Positions 1-10,138 are shown, counted from the stretch's first letter. The stretch is 64,000 bases of DNA from Diphasiastrum complanatum (GCA_029204225.1 CM055094.1:5388063-5452062); one strand, 5' to 3'. Translations and numbers: made by a program. The notes: generated by a model from the sequence alone, not told the origin.

Positions 1-490
1 ATGAATAAGCATATCTTTTGCTACAACCACAGCTAAAAAAACTCTTATGGATATCATTCATTCTCTGGAAAGAAAGTATCGTTATAGTCAATACCTTCTA
101 CTTGAGAATATCCTTTGGCGACTAATCGTGCCTTATAACGATTAAGCGTACCATCGAAATTGAATTTTCTTTTGAAAATCCACTTACATCCAACTGCTTT
201 TCTTTCAGGAGGAAGAGAAATCAGATTCCAAGTGTTGTTTTTCATGAGCGATAAGTATTCTCCATTTAAAGCTTTTCTCCATTCATTTGCTTGTGGACTA
301 GAAAGTGCTTCATCAATGTTTTGAGGTTCATTTTCGAATATAGCACTTAAAGCGAAATAGGATTTCCAACTAGCTTCTAGAGATTCTAAAACTTTCAAAG
401 ACGGTTTTCGTATCCTTTCAGTCCTTCGAAGAGGAGGTGAAGAAGCAGAACTTTCAAGTTGTAAACCCTCATATTGATCATTAACAGAAT
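1..490 (-). pseudogene. Ty1-copia reverse transcriptase N-terminal fragment
   Basis: Minus-strand reading is open from about 490 down to about 54 and gives a Pro/Ser/Arg-rich integrase-RT linker (RRTERIRKP) followed by the start of a copia reverse transcriptase. Recognisable blocks are EALSSPQANEWRKAL, NNTW, the W-IFKRK segment, YKARLVAKGYSQ and GIDYNDTF. This is the classic copia order EP-EAL, EW..AM..E, GCKWIFK, KARLVAKG. The TF-P stretch is damaged near 50-60; beyond it AVVVAKDMLIH can still be read in another frame up to the window edge. The polymerase YVDD box would lie outside the window. It is a dead fragment; integrase, gag and LTRs are absent on this side. It abuts VLIG copy A at about 490. 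Family assignment is firm; element boundaries are not visible. Confidence 0.9.
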
Positions 491-492
491 CA

Positions 493-1174
493 AATTGAAA
501 GATCAGCTTCTCACCAAGACTAAGTCATTAGAACTTGCTAAAAGCGTCTGTTTTGTGGACGAGGAACTGTATTCGAAGCATGGTGATGTTATCGATTTCC
601 AAAAAGTCGCGGAGGACGTGTGCAGGAGTAGGCGCTGTCCAACTCGATCTGAAGTCTTTTCCAATCCTAGAAGTGATTGACCTGGTGAAAGAAAGGATGA
701 TTTTGTGCGCATCAGAGTGTGCTCGACCACGATGTGACGAAAAGTGTCCTCGTTGTAAACTCACATGCCTTCTTCCAGCTGGGCACGCTGGACGGCATGA
801 TACATTGCACCAGCCCCAAGGACTGTGTGGCATCTGTACTATAACTACTGATGAGAGGGATTTCGTTTCATGCTCCAAGTGTGTTGTTTTAGGTTTGTTT
901 ATCGTAACCAAACCAAAAGGGCTGGACCGGACGGTGAGTTACAAGGATTTTGAAAAAACACTTTCCTGCATGGACCCTTCCTTCTGAAGGTTTTGGAACA
1001 CCTAAAGTGAGAGAGTATATCTTTGCTCATTACCAGGAGGATCTTCTCCAAAGATATTTACCCGGCCAGCCAATGCTGAAGGTGTGCAGCAACATCCCTT
1101 CCGAGTATCTGCATGACCTGAAAGGCCTACGCTGCGAGATTGAGAACGTCCTTCAACGTCATAAAAAGTCATAG
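493..1174 (+). pseudogene. VLIG-like GTPase, C-terminal fragment (copy A)
   Basis: This matches the C-terminal part of the two longer GTPase copies (12267-12875 minus and 55714-56348 plus). It carries the Cys/His cluster ARPRCDEKCPRC...LTCLLPAGHAGRHDTLHQPQGLCG, then an SCSKCV segment, the FPAWTLPS block (frame broken near 955) and the conserved tail REYIFAHYQEDLLQRYLPGQ...NIPSEYLHDLKGLRCEIENV. The spaced C..CP.C..C...GH..HD..HQP..G pattern resembles the zinc-binding tail of very large inducible GTPases; the role is inferred. Reading requires at least two frame changes (near 630 and near 955), so it is a pseudogene. There is no G domain: the fragment begins abruptly at about 493 beside copia sequence. 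It closely resembles copy B including 3' flanking DNA. Confidence 0.85.
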
Positions 1175-1470
1175 TTGTTCTACCGAATAATCACGATGGC
1201 TGCTTGCCTGCCTGGCAATGGGCATGCTGTATTTGTTAGTGAATCAGTTATCTACAGCACAGAAGTTACTTAGCATCACAAGTGATTTAACTGCAGCTAG
1301 TTGGTTAACTCTACATGCAATTCTCAGTTAGTTATGGTTACCTATAATGAACTATAATAGTACCTATAGAGTACTATTTATAGTGTACTATTTTGTTAAT
1401 GTATTGTTGACAACAATGGCTTTAGGTTCTGGCCTGTTAGGGTCTAATTATAATTATTATAATGTGCTTT
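1175..1470 (+). repeat. 3' flank of copy A, duplicated at 11985-12266 (inverted)
   Basis: About 290 bp after the copy A stop codon match, in reverse complement, the sequence after the copy B stop. Shared landmarks include ATGCTGTATTTGTTAGTGAA, AACTGCAGCTAGTTGGTTAA and TTGTTGACAACAAT. Small indels separate them. The duplication that made A and B therefore included 3' UTR or intergenic DNA, so copy by reverse transcription of a spliced, polyadenylated mRNA is less likely than a segmental event. Confidence 0.85.
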
Positions 1471-2417
1471 CAAAGCTTGGTTCTTGCTTAAAATATAAAT
1501 ATTCCTCATGTTTATGTACTTGTAGTATTGTGCACTCTAAAAAAGGATTGTGCAAAATGATGCTAGAGGAGCAAGAAAACTATTGATTTTATTAATGAAT
1601 GATGGAAAACCCATCAATGTACAAAAAGATGAGAGTAGAATGTGCTTAAGAGAGCACTTTTTTATCACCCCTTTTGGTTGTAGATTCGAGCCTCTTTCTT
1701 CTTATTTCTTCCTAAAGCAGCTCTTTCTAGCCCTTGAATCCATTCATGCTCTTGGCCCTAAACACTTTGGACTTGCTCATTGCTCACGTAAAATAAAAAC
1801 GATCACAGACACTCTCTTCTACATCCTTCCCTTCTTCATTCTCCAAGGGACTTATGAAGTTCATCCGAAGGTGAAATCACCTATTTGTGTTTTATAATAT
1901 AGACCTTTATGCTCAACATCTCTTACAAAGTTGTTGCCAAAGCAATTGGTCAGTGGCTTGGAACTTAGAAAAGGGGTAGTTAAAAAATAATTAAAAAATC
2001 AAATAATGATCACGAAAATACTAATGACAGTATTCAGCTCGTTGAAATAAGCAATTTTCCTTTTTCAAGTATTGAATTCCATGATCAAAATACAGAATTA
2101 CGAACTTGGTTAAAAATTAAAGAGAAAATTCAAAAAATAAACTGTCTTAGGAAGTCCTTAGGGGGCATGTGAGAAAGCGAGAACGCACGTGAAGGAGAGA
2201 GAAAGTCAATGGGGGCCCAATGCTCATGAAGGGCTGGGGGGAGTGGAACACGCCGAGGGGGTCTAGATGAAGAGAGAAACATGGCACGTAGGCAAGTGGC
2301 CCGATTGAATGTTTGGCGGCGAGATTTTATTTAAAATAAAACTTCAAAAGAAAAAAATGAAAAAAAAAAATTGCAACAAAAAAAACCTTTCATATTTGAA
2401 GTCGTGAAGTGCTTCTC
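1471..2417. other. No gene recognised
   Basis: AT-rich sequence with short open frames that show no family motif. From 2160 to 2300 the base composition is more G-rich, and a poly(A)-rich stretch at 2330-2390 precedes the LTR remnant. Confidence 0.6.
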
Positions 2418-3236
2418 CCAACGGCGCCGGCGCCGCTCCCGGCACCACTTTGACCAGAATCCAGCCGGCGCCAAGTTCCTATGGCTGAAAATCTTTGATC
2501 GGTTCTAGCGAAGTCCAGAGAGCTCAGATCGATGTGCAATCACCTCACACGATCTAGGCATGATAAAAGGAAGCCTGGGGATCAATAAAATCTAGAGAGA
2601 GAAAATGACTTTCTAGAAAGAGAAAATCCTAGAGAGAGTCGTATCCCGGGATGCCAGCGGTATGCCGTCGGGACCATTCGGTCCGTGGCGCCAGCGGTAT
2701 GCTGTCGGGACCATTTGGTCCAAGAACTGGTTGTTTCCATATCTGTCGCGGCTTGTGGTTCTGAGTGTTCCTTGCATGAACGTGAATGGGTTAAGCTCTT
2801 GGGGAACGGGCTCTAACCTGTCGGCTGAGTTGGATGGCTTGCTTGGGTGGATGTTACCTGTTTATGGCTGTCCAGTCTGGCGTGGCGCCAGGTTGGCTTC
2901 CAGCGCTCGTGACGAAGCTTTCAGTTGGTTAAGTCTGATGTAAGTCAGACCGCTTGCTTGGAATGGATGTTACTCGTTTGTAACGAAGCTTCGAGTTGGT
3001 TAAGTTTGATGTATGTCGGGCGGCTTGCTTGGAGGGAAGTCACCCACGTCGGGACCCCCGATCTGGCATGGCGCCAGGTTGGATCTCAATGTTGGTTTTC
3101 GGAACTTCAAGTTGGTTAAGTCTGATCGTTGTTGGCGAGTTGGCTGCTTGTATGTCAAGTGGGTTTGGATGGCAAGAGTTGAAGGCTGGGAAGCTAAGTC
3201 GTGGTTCCCGGCTCCCTTTGGGATGCCTGCGCTACA
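2418..3236 (+). mobile_element. Family-T solo LTR, 5'-truncated and internally deleted (L1)
   Basis: Homology to the full LTR (for example 52819-54063) begins in the GGCGCC-rich block at about 2418 and ends at the canonical 3' terminus GCGCTACA at 3236. The first about 100 bp of the LTR are missing. A second deletion of about 360 bp joins the AGAGAGAG tract at 2638 directly to GTCGTATCCCGGG. No primer-binding site follows, so no internal region is attached. No target-site duplication can be assigned because the 5' end is lost. Small open frames within it recur in every LTR copy and are not genes. Confidence 0.9.
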
Positions 3237-4553
3237 AAGGTGTCTCCTTTTTTTCATAAAAAAGGAAAATGAGGAAAGAGCTCAAGGTGCAAGCTTTAAT
3301 CATCATCTAATGGGTGGTCATAGATCTTGGATTGTGTAGAAATGACAATGTGCAAATTATGGTGGAATTAATAATCTATATTGAGTCCATTATTGTCTAA
3401 GGGTGGCCATAGATCTTGGATTGTGTAGAGAAGATCGTGTGTAAATGATGGAGCAATCAATATTGAACTGCGCTTGGATGGGAGAGAGACACTAGCTGCA
3501 TGCAACTTCAGATGCAATTGGGAAGACACTCCTCTTTAGTTAGGAATGGAGTCCTTCTTCAGAAGGAAATGAGTGCAACATTGTTTGCATGCTTCCCTTT
3601 CTTGATCTCTTTATTGTTGTCACATGGCATCTTTTGTGGCAAAGAGAGAGAGTCACATCAAATAATGGCATCATCCTCCATGGCCTCTTATGTGGCCAAT
3701 AGCACATTGAAAAATGGCGTGTTTCATGGCACATTGAGATAGAGAAAATGTAACTAGTAGGTTTTGCTTAGCTTGTAGATCTACTTGTATTTGGTATGGG
3801 ATGTTCTTGATTTAGAGGCTGTTGGACTAACCTCCTATAAAGTAGGAGGCGACCGGTCAATGAGCACATGTCATATGCTCACTGGGACACTTGGTCCAGT
3901 GTATGAGTGACACATCGGACAATGATGTATGAAATAGGTGAAGGATGCATGTTCTATTACAGAGTCAAAAGGATGTGAGTAATCATTCCCTGCTATAACA
4001 ATCTGACGGTTGTCGAAAATATTGGGCAAATTTACTAAGCACCTCCACTTCCTTTGGGAAGCTATTTCGTTGGTCATTGCAACCAACAACATGCTTCCCT
4101 CTCTTTGGTTAAAACCTTGTTCACATGCAAGTGAGAGTGGATGAAAACCACGAAGCACCTAGGGAGAGAAAAACATAGCACTTGACATATTTACAACTAA
4201 ACGAAGCTTGAAATTTGTAGAGTTGAAATATTGGTTTTGCATGGGTGCCCATTGAGAGTTGTGCAAGGACAATTGTTAGAGAGGTGTAGAAGTGAGGGAA
4301 TTGCAAGTATTGGAATTCTCACAACTAGGTACCTGTTAAAAAGCATTCAATGAAGAATTGTTAATTTGTCGTTAGCCCAAATTTATGAGCCTAGTCCATA
4401 AACTCTCAGTTAGGATTCCTCACATGAGCAGAATTATTCCTTCAACCATGTTCTCTAGTTAAAAACCAGAAATTCGATATTCCCATTCTTAACCATCAGT
4501 TCAGGTAGATTCTCATAAAAAATCATCGTTATGAACGGAGAACATCTTTCAAC
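3237..4553. other. No gene recognised
   Basis: Short frames only, without recognisable domains. Contains one spaced direct repeat (3312-3340 and 3401-3429). Confidence 0.6.
3312..3429. repeat. Spaced 29-bp direct repeat
   Basis: The 29-bp words starting GGGTGG at 3312-3340 and 3401-3429 differ at one base and are 89 bp apart. Sequence between and after the words also looks loosely similar (AATGATGG/AATTATGG context), so this may be an old two-unit tandem repeat. Confidence 0.7.
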
Positions 4554-4898
4554 ATGGGTAAGAATGGAGCAAGTTCTAAAAGACCCACGTATTTGCCAAA
4601 AGCCATACAAGCTCTAGATAGGCCATTGTTTTCACAACTTGCATGGAAGCCAAAAGCACCAGTCTCTCCTCAAAAAGAACAACCATGCAAAGTTAGAAAA
4701 AGCTTCCTCATGCAAGAAAAGGAAATGAGGTCAGTTTTCAAGGGCCTCATGCAAACCCTAACAAAACTTGCAAGGGCAAAGCATCAAAATACAATGCTTG
4801 TTCGACCCTCCCACGGCCGCTACAGTTCGACTCTCTGCACCATCGCTGATAAAGACAGGTATGCATTCAAGCAACACACCCACAGTTACAACAGCTGA
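4554..4898 (+). CDS. Hypothetical short ORF, doubtful
   Basis: An open frame of 114 codons, Lys/Gln/Pro-rich, with no domain I recognise, no transmembrane segment and no signal peptide. A Thr/Ser/Pro-rich stretch (SSNTPTVTTADQPLTPTDAS) can be read in the next frame at about 4860-4940, so a frameshifted low-complexity protein is conceivable. No paralogue exists in this window to test conservation. It is kept only because it is the longest open stretch between 3.2 and 5.8 kb. Confidence 0.2.
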   Translation: MGKNGASSKRPTYLPKAIQALDRPLFSQLAWKPKAPVSPQKEQPCKVRKSFLMQEKEMRSVFKGLMQTLTKLARAKHQNTMLVRPSHGRYSSTLCTIADKDRYAFKQHTHSYNS

Positions 4899-5773
4899 TC
4901 AGCCTCTTACACCCACAGATGCTTCTCCCACTGGAAACGGCCGGCTGCCATTGATGAGTGAAGGATAGATGGATATCGTTCCTGTAACAGAATCATCGGC
5001 GAACTCCAGCTCCATTACCTCTGTCACAAAATTCTGGGGATTCATAAATGGGCAGGGAACTACCGACAAGACCATCAATGGGTAGGCGGAAAGCGAGACC
5101 CAACATGGATGCTCTACGCACATCAGTTCCCAATTCGACCATGTTTAGATCTAAACAGCTGATCAACAATTAGTTTCACACAAATCTCTTTCTTATGACC
5201 TAAGAAATGAGTTTTAAAAGGTAGAAGATTGCTTTTCTGTTGCTCTGAAAACAGGGTTTCTTCCCACACAATCACTCTCCCCAACAGAGGTTTCAAGCAA
5301 CTCACAGGAGAAAGTTTTTCCTGAACTCAAGCTGCAGGCATCAATTATTCCAAAGGATTATGATTCATGTTCTACTTTCAAACCAAAAGCAGGACCACCA
5401 GAATCACAATCAACAGGGAATAGTTAATTTCTCATGCCAAGCTATAGGAACACTCTTTTGTCCATGTCTATTTATGCTTACCTCTAGAGAATGAGCAACT
5501 TACAATATCCAATCTATGTTTTCAGTTTGCTTGAATCACAAGAGGATTAGTTATGGAGAAAAAACTCAAACCCTCAACAAGCAATCATTAAATTCAAGAT
5601 TTTCAGCTATAGTTAATTTATTCATTATGGATGAATTGATTCCTCACCAATCTATCAACAAACATCCTGCAACTAAATCTGAATCTAACCTGTCCAAAAC
5701 ATTATGGATTCAAGCAAATTATTCATTCCCAAAATAAATAGATTTAGACAAGCATTAAGGAAAATATGGGCTT
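4899..5773. other. No gene recognised
   Basis: Short frames only; no motif, no element terminus and no clear repeat. Confidence 0.55.
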
Positions 5774-5895
5774 AAAATGGGCCCTTTAAAAAATTTAGAG
5801 AGAGATTATGTAGAGAGAGAATGCGAACCGGTAACTTCTAGTCGCCGTTTTTCGAGTTTTCAGCCTTGCCCGACGTTTAACTGGTATGGTTAACT
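5774..5895 (+). repeat. Unit-1 leader, shared with 31442-31570
   Basis: The block starting AAAATGGGCCCT and ending TGGTTAACTT is also found at 31442-31570. Shared features are an AGAGAGAGA tract, a GCCGTTTTT/GCCATTTTTTT region, TTGCCCG and GTTTAACTGG/GTCTAACTGG. In both places it lies a few hundred bp upstream of a LP--C-PII ORF, so it marks the left end or 5' leader of the same repeated cassette. No terminal inverted repeat was found to pair with it. Confidence 0.7.
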
Positions 5896-6156
5896 TCAGA
5901 CAATAGTAAGCTAAGCATGAGATGTAATAACTTTTCTTCATGCTCGTTCAAAATTCGGGCCTAGAGCTTTAAGACTGAAAATCTTGGTGTGCTCAATGCA
6001 AAAACTGAAGGAGTTGAAATCACTGTATGCTTATAGTGAAATTTGAGGCGGGACGATTTTTCAATGTGACATAAACATTACAAAAGTAAGGTATGCTAAA
6101 TCTATTCATGTTGATTTACTATAGTTTGAAGCATTTACGGATTGTAGCTTTTAACA

Positions 6157-6620
6157 ATGGCAATGTTCCATTTGCATGTTGCTCTTCCTATGGAATGCAC
6201 TCCAATTATTAAGAAAAATTCGAAAGTTGTAGAGAATGCTACTGCAATAGTTAGAGAATTGAGGATGAATAATCATATGAATATAGATTTGTGGGTGGAT
6301 GGATCAATTTATCCTAATGATCCAGCTACCAATTTGTGTCCAGATTTTAAGTCCGTAACTCATTTTCTCAGATTTGTATGTGAAGAAAATAGCGGATTAC
6401 TTGGATATTGTCAAAGGTTACGTGATATTGGAATGCATAGCATATCTTGTCTTAATCAGCAATTATAGTTTGCTAATCAACAATTGCAACGTGCAAATCA
6501 GCAATTGCTTCATTATGTGCAACACACTACTGCTGAAAACAATGCACTCCGGAATGCTATCTCAGAGTTGAATGCTACAGTTACTACTCTTCGGGGATCA
6601 AACCAAGAAATGTTAGAATC
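6157..6620 (+). pseudogene. LW-DGS-YP coiled-coil ORF, unit 1 copy 1
   Basis: The reading frame starts at ATG 6157 and gives a compact N-terminal domain with LPMECTPIIKK, IDLWVDGSIYPNDP, and a FLRFVCEENSGLLGYC block. A single TAG at 6466-6468 interrupts it. Beyond that codon the same frame continues into a heptad-like segment rich in Asn, Gln and Leu (ANQQLQRANQQLL, AENNALRNAISELNATV) to about 6615, a likely coiled coil. The same motifs recur at 6850-7269 and 31834-32140, so this is a real protein family although I do not recognise it. One nonsense codon and later stops make this copy a probable pseudogene. It lies upstream of an H3-fold gene in both cassettes. Confidence 0.6.
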
Positions 6621-6849
6621 CAGGAAAAGCTGAGATCCGAGAGTTTAAAATCTGTTGTTGATATAAAAGTTATCAAAAAGACAATGATGAAGAGAAAAAG
6701 AAAGAGAGTACCGATGAAGAATGTTGATGACTTATTTATACATAGCGGCACATAATTTGAGTTTCATATGTTTGTTGCATTTCATGTTTGGTGGCAAAGA
6801 ACTATTTAACAGATCGTTCATGCATTGGATCATCTTTAAGTCATGTTTT

Positions 6850-7269
6850 ACCAAGAAAGTCAGCAAAGGGAATGATATGATCGCTCACAGAATCAACCAA
6901 AGAAATAATTACGATTTGTGGATTGACGGAAGTTTGTATCCATTGGATCCGAGCTCGATGCAAGCTCGACAATTCCCATCCATCACACAATTAATAAAGT
7001 TTTTGTGTAATGGAGAAAACGGTTTATTGGGTTATTGTGTAATATTGACGAATGGTGTTGCAAACTCGGTTCAGAAAATACAGAGTTTAAAATGTATGTT
7101 AAATGGTTTGCTTGCTGACTATAGAAAAAAAGAGACCGCATTATTACAAACAAAAGAAGATAATGCACGTTCACATAATATTATGTTAAATTTGAATGCA
7201 ATTAATGATCAATTCCGACAAGTTGTTGTATATCAAATGACTAGTCAAAAGAAGAAACTTGCATACTAG
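6850..7269 (+). CDS. LW-DGS-YP coiled-coil ORF, unit 1 copy 2
   Basis: Open frame (open back to 6721) whose recognisable part runs YDLWIDGSLYPLDP, FPSITQLIKFLCNGENGLLGYC, then a helical Lys/Glu/Gln/Asn-rich tail. It parallels copy 1 domain by domain, so the two are a tandem duplication about 690 bp apart. The N-terminal LP--C-PII block of copies 1 and 3 is missing here; the upstream residues are hydrophobic (YLYIAAHNLSFICLLHFMF) and probably not the original N-terminus. The frame ends at 7269, but Lys-rich coding-like sequence follows in other frames. Function unknown. Confidence refers to it being protein-coding in origin. Confidence 0.5.
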   Translation, partial: TKKVSKGNDMIAHRINQRNNYDLWIDGSLYPLDPSSMQARQFPSITQLIKFLCNGENGLLGYCVILTNGVANSVQKIQSLKCMLNGLLADYRKKETALLQTKEDNARSHNIMLNLNAINDQFRQVVVYQMTSQKKKLAY

Positions 7270-7559
7270 ATAAGAAATTAAAAAGAAACAAGCGAAAAAG
7301 AATTCTAAAGGACATTGATGAGCTTTCGCTAAATGGAGGCCAACGGAGAAAAAGGATTCAAGCATTCAAGTTAGCATCTGATTTGAATCGGTTTTATTTT
7401 AGTTTTGTGAAGTAGCATGACATTTATTATGTGTCCTATTTGGGTTTCTTGATTTTTATAATCATTTGCAGATCAGCATTGGTTGCAAATGAGCATCTGA
7501 AGGACAATGACCTGATTGGAAAATCACTGAGTTTGGTATTGACAACCAAGTCCAGCGGT

Positions 7560-7862
7560 CAAAATTGCCAGAAACGACGACCAAATCATTTGCATGACAC
7601 GTGCACACTTCAGATCTTGACACGTGTCCTTGCACGTGCATGCCAACTGTACGATCATATCAGCCAGTCGTCCCGTGATGCGTGTGTGGCCCAGATTGTG
7701 ACACATATCCTCGCAAGTGCATGTCAATCGTATGATCATACGGACCAGTGATGTCTTGACACGTGACAAGTCCGTGTGATGACATGTGTGACCACACGTG
7801 CGGGGATTGGAGGTGTCACATCACACGTGTGATAATGATGGGACATTATGCAGGTATAAAAG
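7560..7862 (+). promoter_or_regulatory. Probable promoter of H3-fold gene 1 (CACGTG cluster and TATA box)
   Basis: A dense group of ACACGTG/CACGTGT elements (G-box/E-box core CACGTG or its near relatives) lies at about 7596, 7620, 7635, 7758, 7793 and 7824. It is followed by a TATA box (GTATAAAAGG, about 7854) some 255 bp before the ATG at 8113. Between TATA and ATG, CATATCG/CGATA words recur. The second H3-fold gene has the same architecture (34960-35160), which supports a conserved promoter. Function is inferred from sequence only. Confidence 0.6.
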
Positions 7863-8112
7863 GATGCTTTGGGCTCATATTTCTGTTTCGTATTTCTTCA
7901 TTCCTTAGTGCTCCTCAGATTTCTTCGATCACTTGCGCCCCTCGCTATCCGCATATCGCTACCACACGCCCAGAGAGTCAGATACCAGTACAGCTTTCCC
8001 CTCCGCGCGTCGTAGCGATACGCCATCTCCCATATCGCCATCACACGCCTCCCCTATCCGATATGCACTATTCTTTCTCATTGGCGTGTCATAACGATAC
8101 CTTAGCTTGAAA

Positions 8113-8718
8113 TGGCCTGTACCAAGCAGATAGCACATTTGCCCCGCCTCCTCGTCCTCTTGTACAAAGGGCAGTGGGCACTAGTAGGAGAGTAGGTCGG
8201 CCTAGAAGACCATGGTTAAGGGATATCAGGAGACTACAGAGGACAACAAATCTTCCGATTCCCCGTGATTCTACAGGTCTGTGAGATTAGTGACAAGGTC
8301 ACTCTCACATGATATTCGCTGGAACATAACAGCCCTGGAAGCCCTCCATACTGCCTATGAGGACTTTCAAGTTAAATTCTATGAGAACTCTACGCTTTGC
8401 ACAGTGCACGCCAAGAGAGTTACCCTCATGCCTCAGGACATGCATCTTGCAATGAGGCTGAGGAGTACATACGATCAGGTCTTTAAGAGTGGCTTCACTT
8501 CTAGGCCACCACCTACAGAGAGAGGGCCTGTTCCTCAATGAAGAAGGAGAAAGTAGATCAAGCCCACCAGGCCTGCCAGACAAAGGGTAGTACTCAGCGA
8601 ATCACCATCCCCTCATATCTCTCATCCTTTGGTTGGACCATCACACCAGTCTGCAATGCGTTCTTCTCCTCCCACCACCCCTAACTATTCAAGTAGTTCC
8701 TCTTCCATTCCCTCCTAG
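8113..8718 (+). pseudogene. Divergent histone H3-fold protein, copy 1
   Basis: The start MACTKQIA resembles the H3 tail MARTKQTA. A frame change near 8137 leads to an Arg/Pro-rich linker and RPRRPWLRDIRRLQRTTNLPIP, equivalent to H3 [22 protein letters not shown]. A one-base loss near 8272 shifts to the histone fold: HDIRWNITALEALHTAYEDF, then YENSTLCTVHAKRVTLMPQD and MHLAMRLRS, aligning without gaps to H3 alpha-1 end, alpha-2 and alpha-3. Trp replaces the H3 Phe84 position, as in plant CENH3. The frame continues past two stops (TGA after VPQ, then TAG) into a Pro/Ser-rich tail to about 8718 that canonical H3 lacks. Four lesions make this a pseudogene. The tail ends where the Ulp1-derived inverted repeat begins. 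Confidence 0.75.
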
Positions 8719-9128
8719 CTTATCAATCTCTTTGGCAACATACTCATCAAAAACTATATACCTCTCAGAATCCAAAAATGAATCTTTTGGATCAACAAAA
8801 AATCTTACACAAAGATCCTTATAAAAAATACCTATTAAACTTATATGTAGATCCGATATTATTCTATCTACAATAGTGGTCTTTGGTCCCAGGTTCGAGC
8901 CTCCCCTTGGAAACCAAGAAGCATTCCCTCCATTCCATCCTACAATAACGAACATATGACCACTATTGTAGATAGAATAATATCGGATCTACATATAAGT
9001 TTAATAGGTAATTTTTATAAGGATCTTTGTGTAAGATTTTTTGTTGATCCAAAAGATTCATTTTTGGATTCTGAGAGGTATATAGTTTTTGATGAGTATG
9101 TTGCCAAAGAGATTGATAAGCTAGGAGG
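8711..9128. repeat. Near-perfect 171-bp inverted repeat made of Ulp1 gene sequence
   Basis: The arm at 8711-8881 is the reverse complement of 8958-9128, with one difference noticed by eye (near 8827 versus 9012). The spacer is 76 bp (8882-8957). The right arm is the natural N-terminal coding part of the Ulp1-like gene (SDLHISLIGNFYKDL, DSFLDSERYIVFDEY); the left arm is an inverted copy placed between the H3-fold gene and the protease. Transcription through both arms would give a long hairpin RNA. Confidence 0.9.
8882..8925 (+). repeat. tRNA-derived SINE fragment in hairpin loop
   Basis: The loop contains TTTGGTCCCAGGTTCGAGCC and then CTCCCCTTGG-AAACCAA-AAGCATT. The same arrangement is seen on the minus strand at 22596-22636, where it belongs to a SINE with an upstream A box. 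GGTTCGAGCC fits the pol III B-box consensus GGTTCGANNCC. Only the B-box half remains here. Confidence 0.6.
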
Positions 9129-10138
9129 TCAATTTTCTTTCTGTATAAGTTCAATTAATTATGTAAATCACATAAATAAAGACTTTTGTGATGTCTTGAA
9201 GGAGAAGACAACAAATATATCAGATCCAGTTGTGGAGGCTGGTTTGATGTATTTTGTAAATAGATGTAAATGCGATGATACTAAGGACATTGGAGTTGTG
9301 CTGTCTTTTTTTGCACACAGCCCTTATAGTCCAACTCAGGCGACGAAGTATCTTCTCCATACAACCTCGGAGACCAAAGTCTTTATTATTCCATATTGCC
9401 AAAACTAAGTGATTACATATAATATATTCAAGTAATATTTTTAATAGGTATTGTAATTCCTTCAGTTTAACTAATTATCTCTTGTTTGCAGTAAGCATTG
9501 GAGTATGCATATAATCTCCCTTAGGGAAGATTCAGATGGGATCGTTAATCCCATCTGTTTAAAGATGGATTCCTTGAGCTCTACCCATGCCGAAATGGAC
9601 GTGATGTATAGTAGAATGTTGCCATTTTTGCCAAAGCCGGATGGGGCCACTCTAAATAGCCACCTGGAGATTGTTGATGCAGAAGTAAGTATTTCTCATT
9701 AAGCTGATAGGTAATATGATTTGTTTTTTTCAGAGTGCACAACTAACCTATTATACGTTTTGTGATTGAAGTCAACTCAGCAAAATGATGGACATAGTTG
9801 TGGATGGTTCTCCATCCACAATATAAAAGACTTCTTAGAGTGGTACATCATGCAATCCGCGGCTCCAGATATACGAAACGTAAATAGACTAAGTAATGGC
9901 CTAACTATTTTTTTTTTTTATTTGGTTTATGATAAGTCAATTGACTCGGTTATTTTGGATTTGCAGTATAAATGACAAGCATTTACAATGAATGAGATAT
10001 ATGAGTTTCGTCAACAATTGTTGGTGAACTTATTATCCCATGCAACACCCAGTCCAGCTGCGGAAACGGGAGGCCAATCAAGTCCACAACTGACACTAGT
10101 GCAGGGTGGAGATAATCCATATTACTTTGAGCTGTAAA
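8956..10138 (+). pseudogene. Ulp1/SENP-like C48 cysteine protease, copy 1
   Basis: A four-exon reading is supported by comparison with the copy at 57178-58256. Exon 1 (8956 to about 9405) ends in KVFIIPYC. Exon 2 (about 9492-9684) opens with the catalytic HW dipeptide and holds the KMDSL acidic residue. Exon 3 (9772-9879) carries QQNDGHSCGWF, with the oxyanion Gln and catalytic Cys. Exon 4 (from 9967) ends in NPYYFEL at 10138. Introns start GTAAGT and GTAAAT and end AG. His, Asp, Gln and Cys of the Ulp1 fold are all present. Ulp1 proteases remove SUMO-like proteins; transposon-borne relatives are common in plants. An in-frame TAA near the first splice site and a TGA at 9973 suggest decay, unless splice sites differ. 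The true N-terminus is uncertain because the inverted repeat begins at the start. Confidence 0.75.

Noticed and set aside
1347-1897. Two open frames after copy A
   Set aside because: The first lies in duplicated 3' flanking DNA; neither has a motif or a counterpart in the copy B flank.
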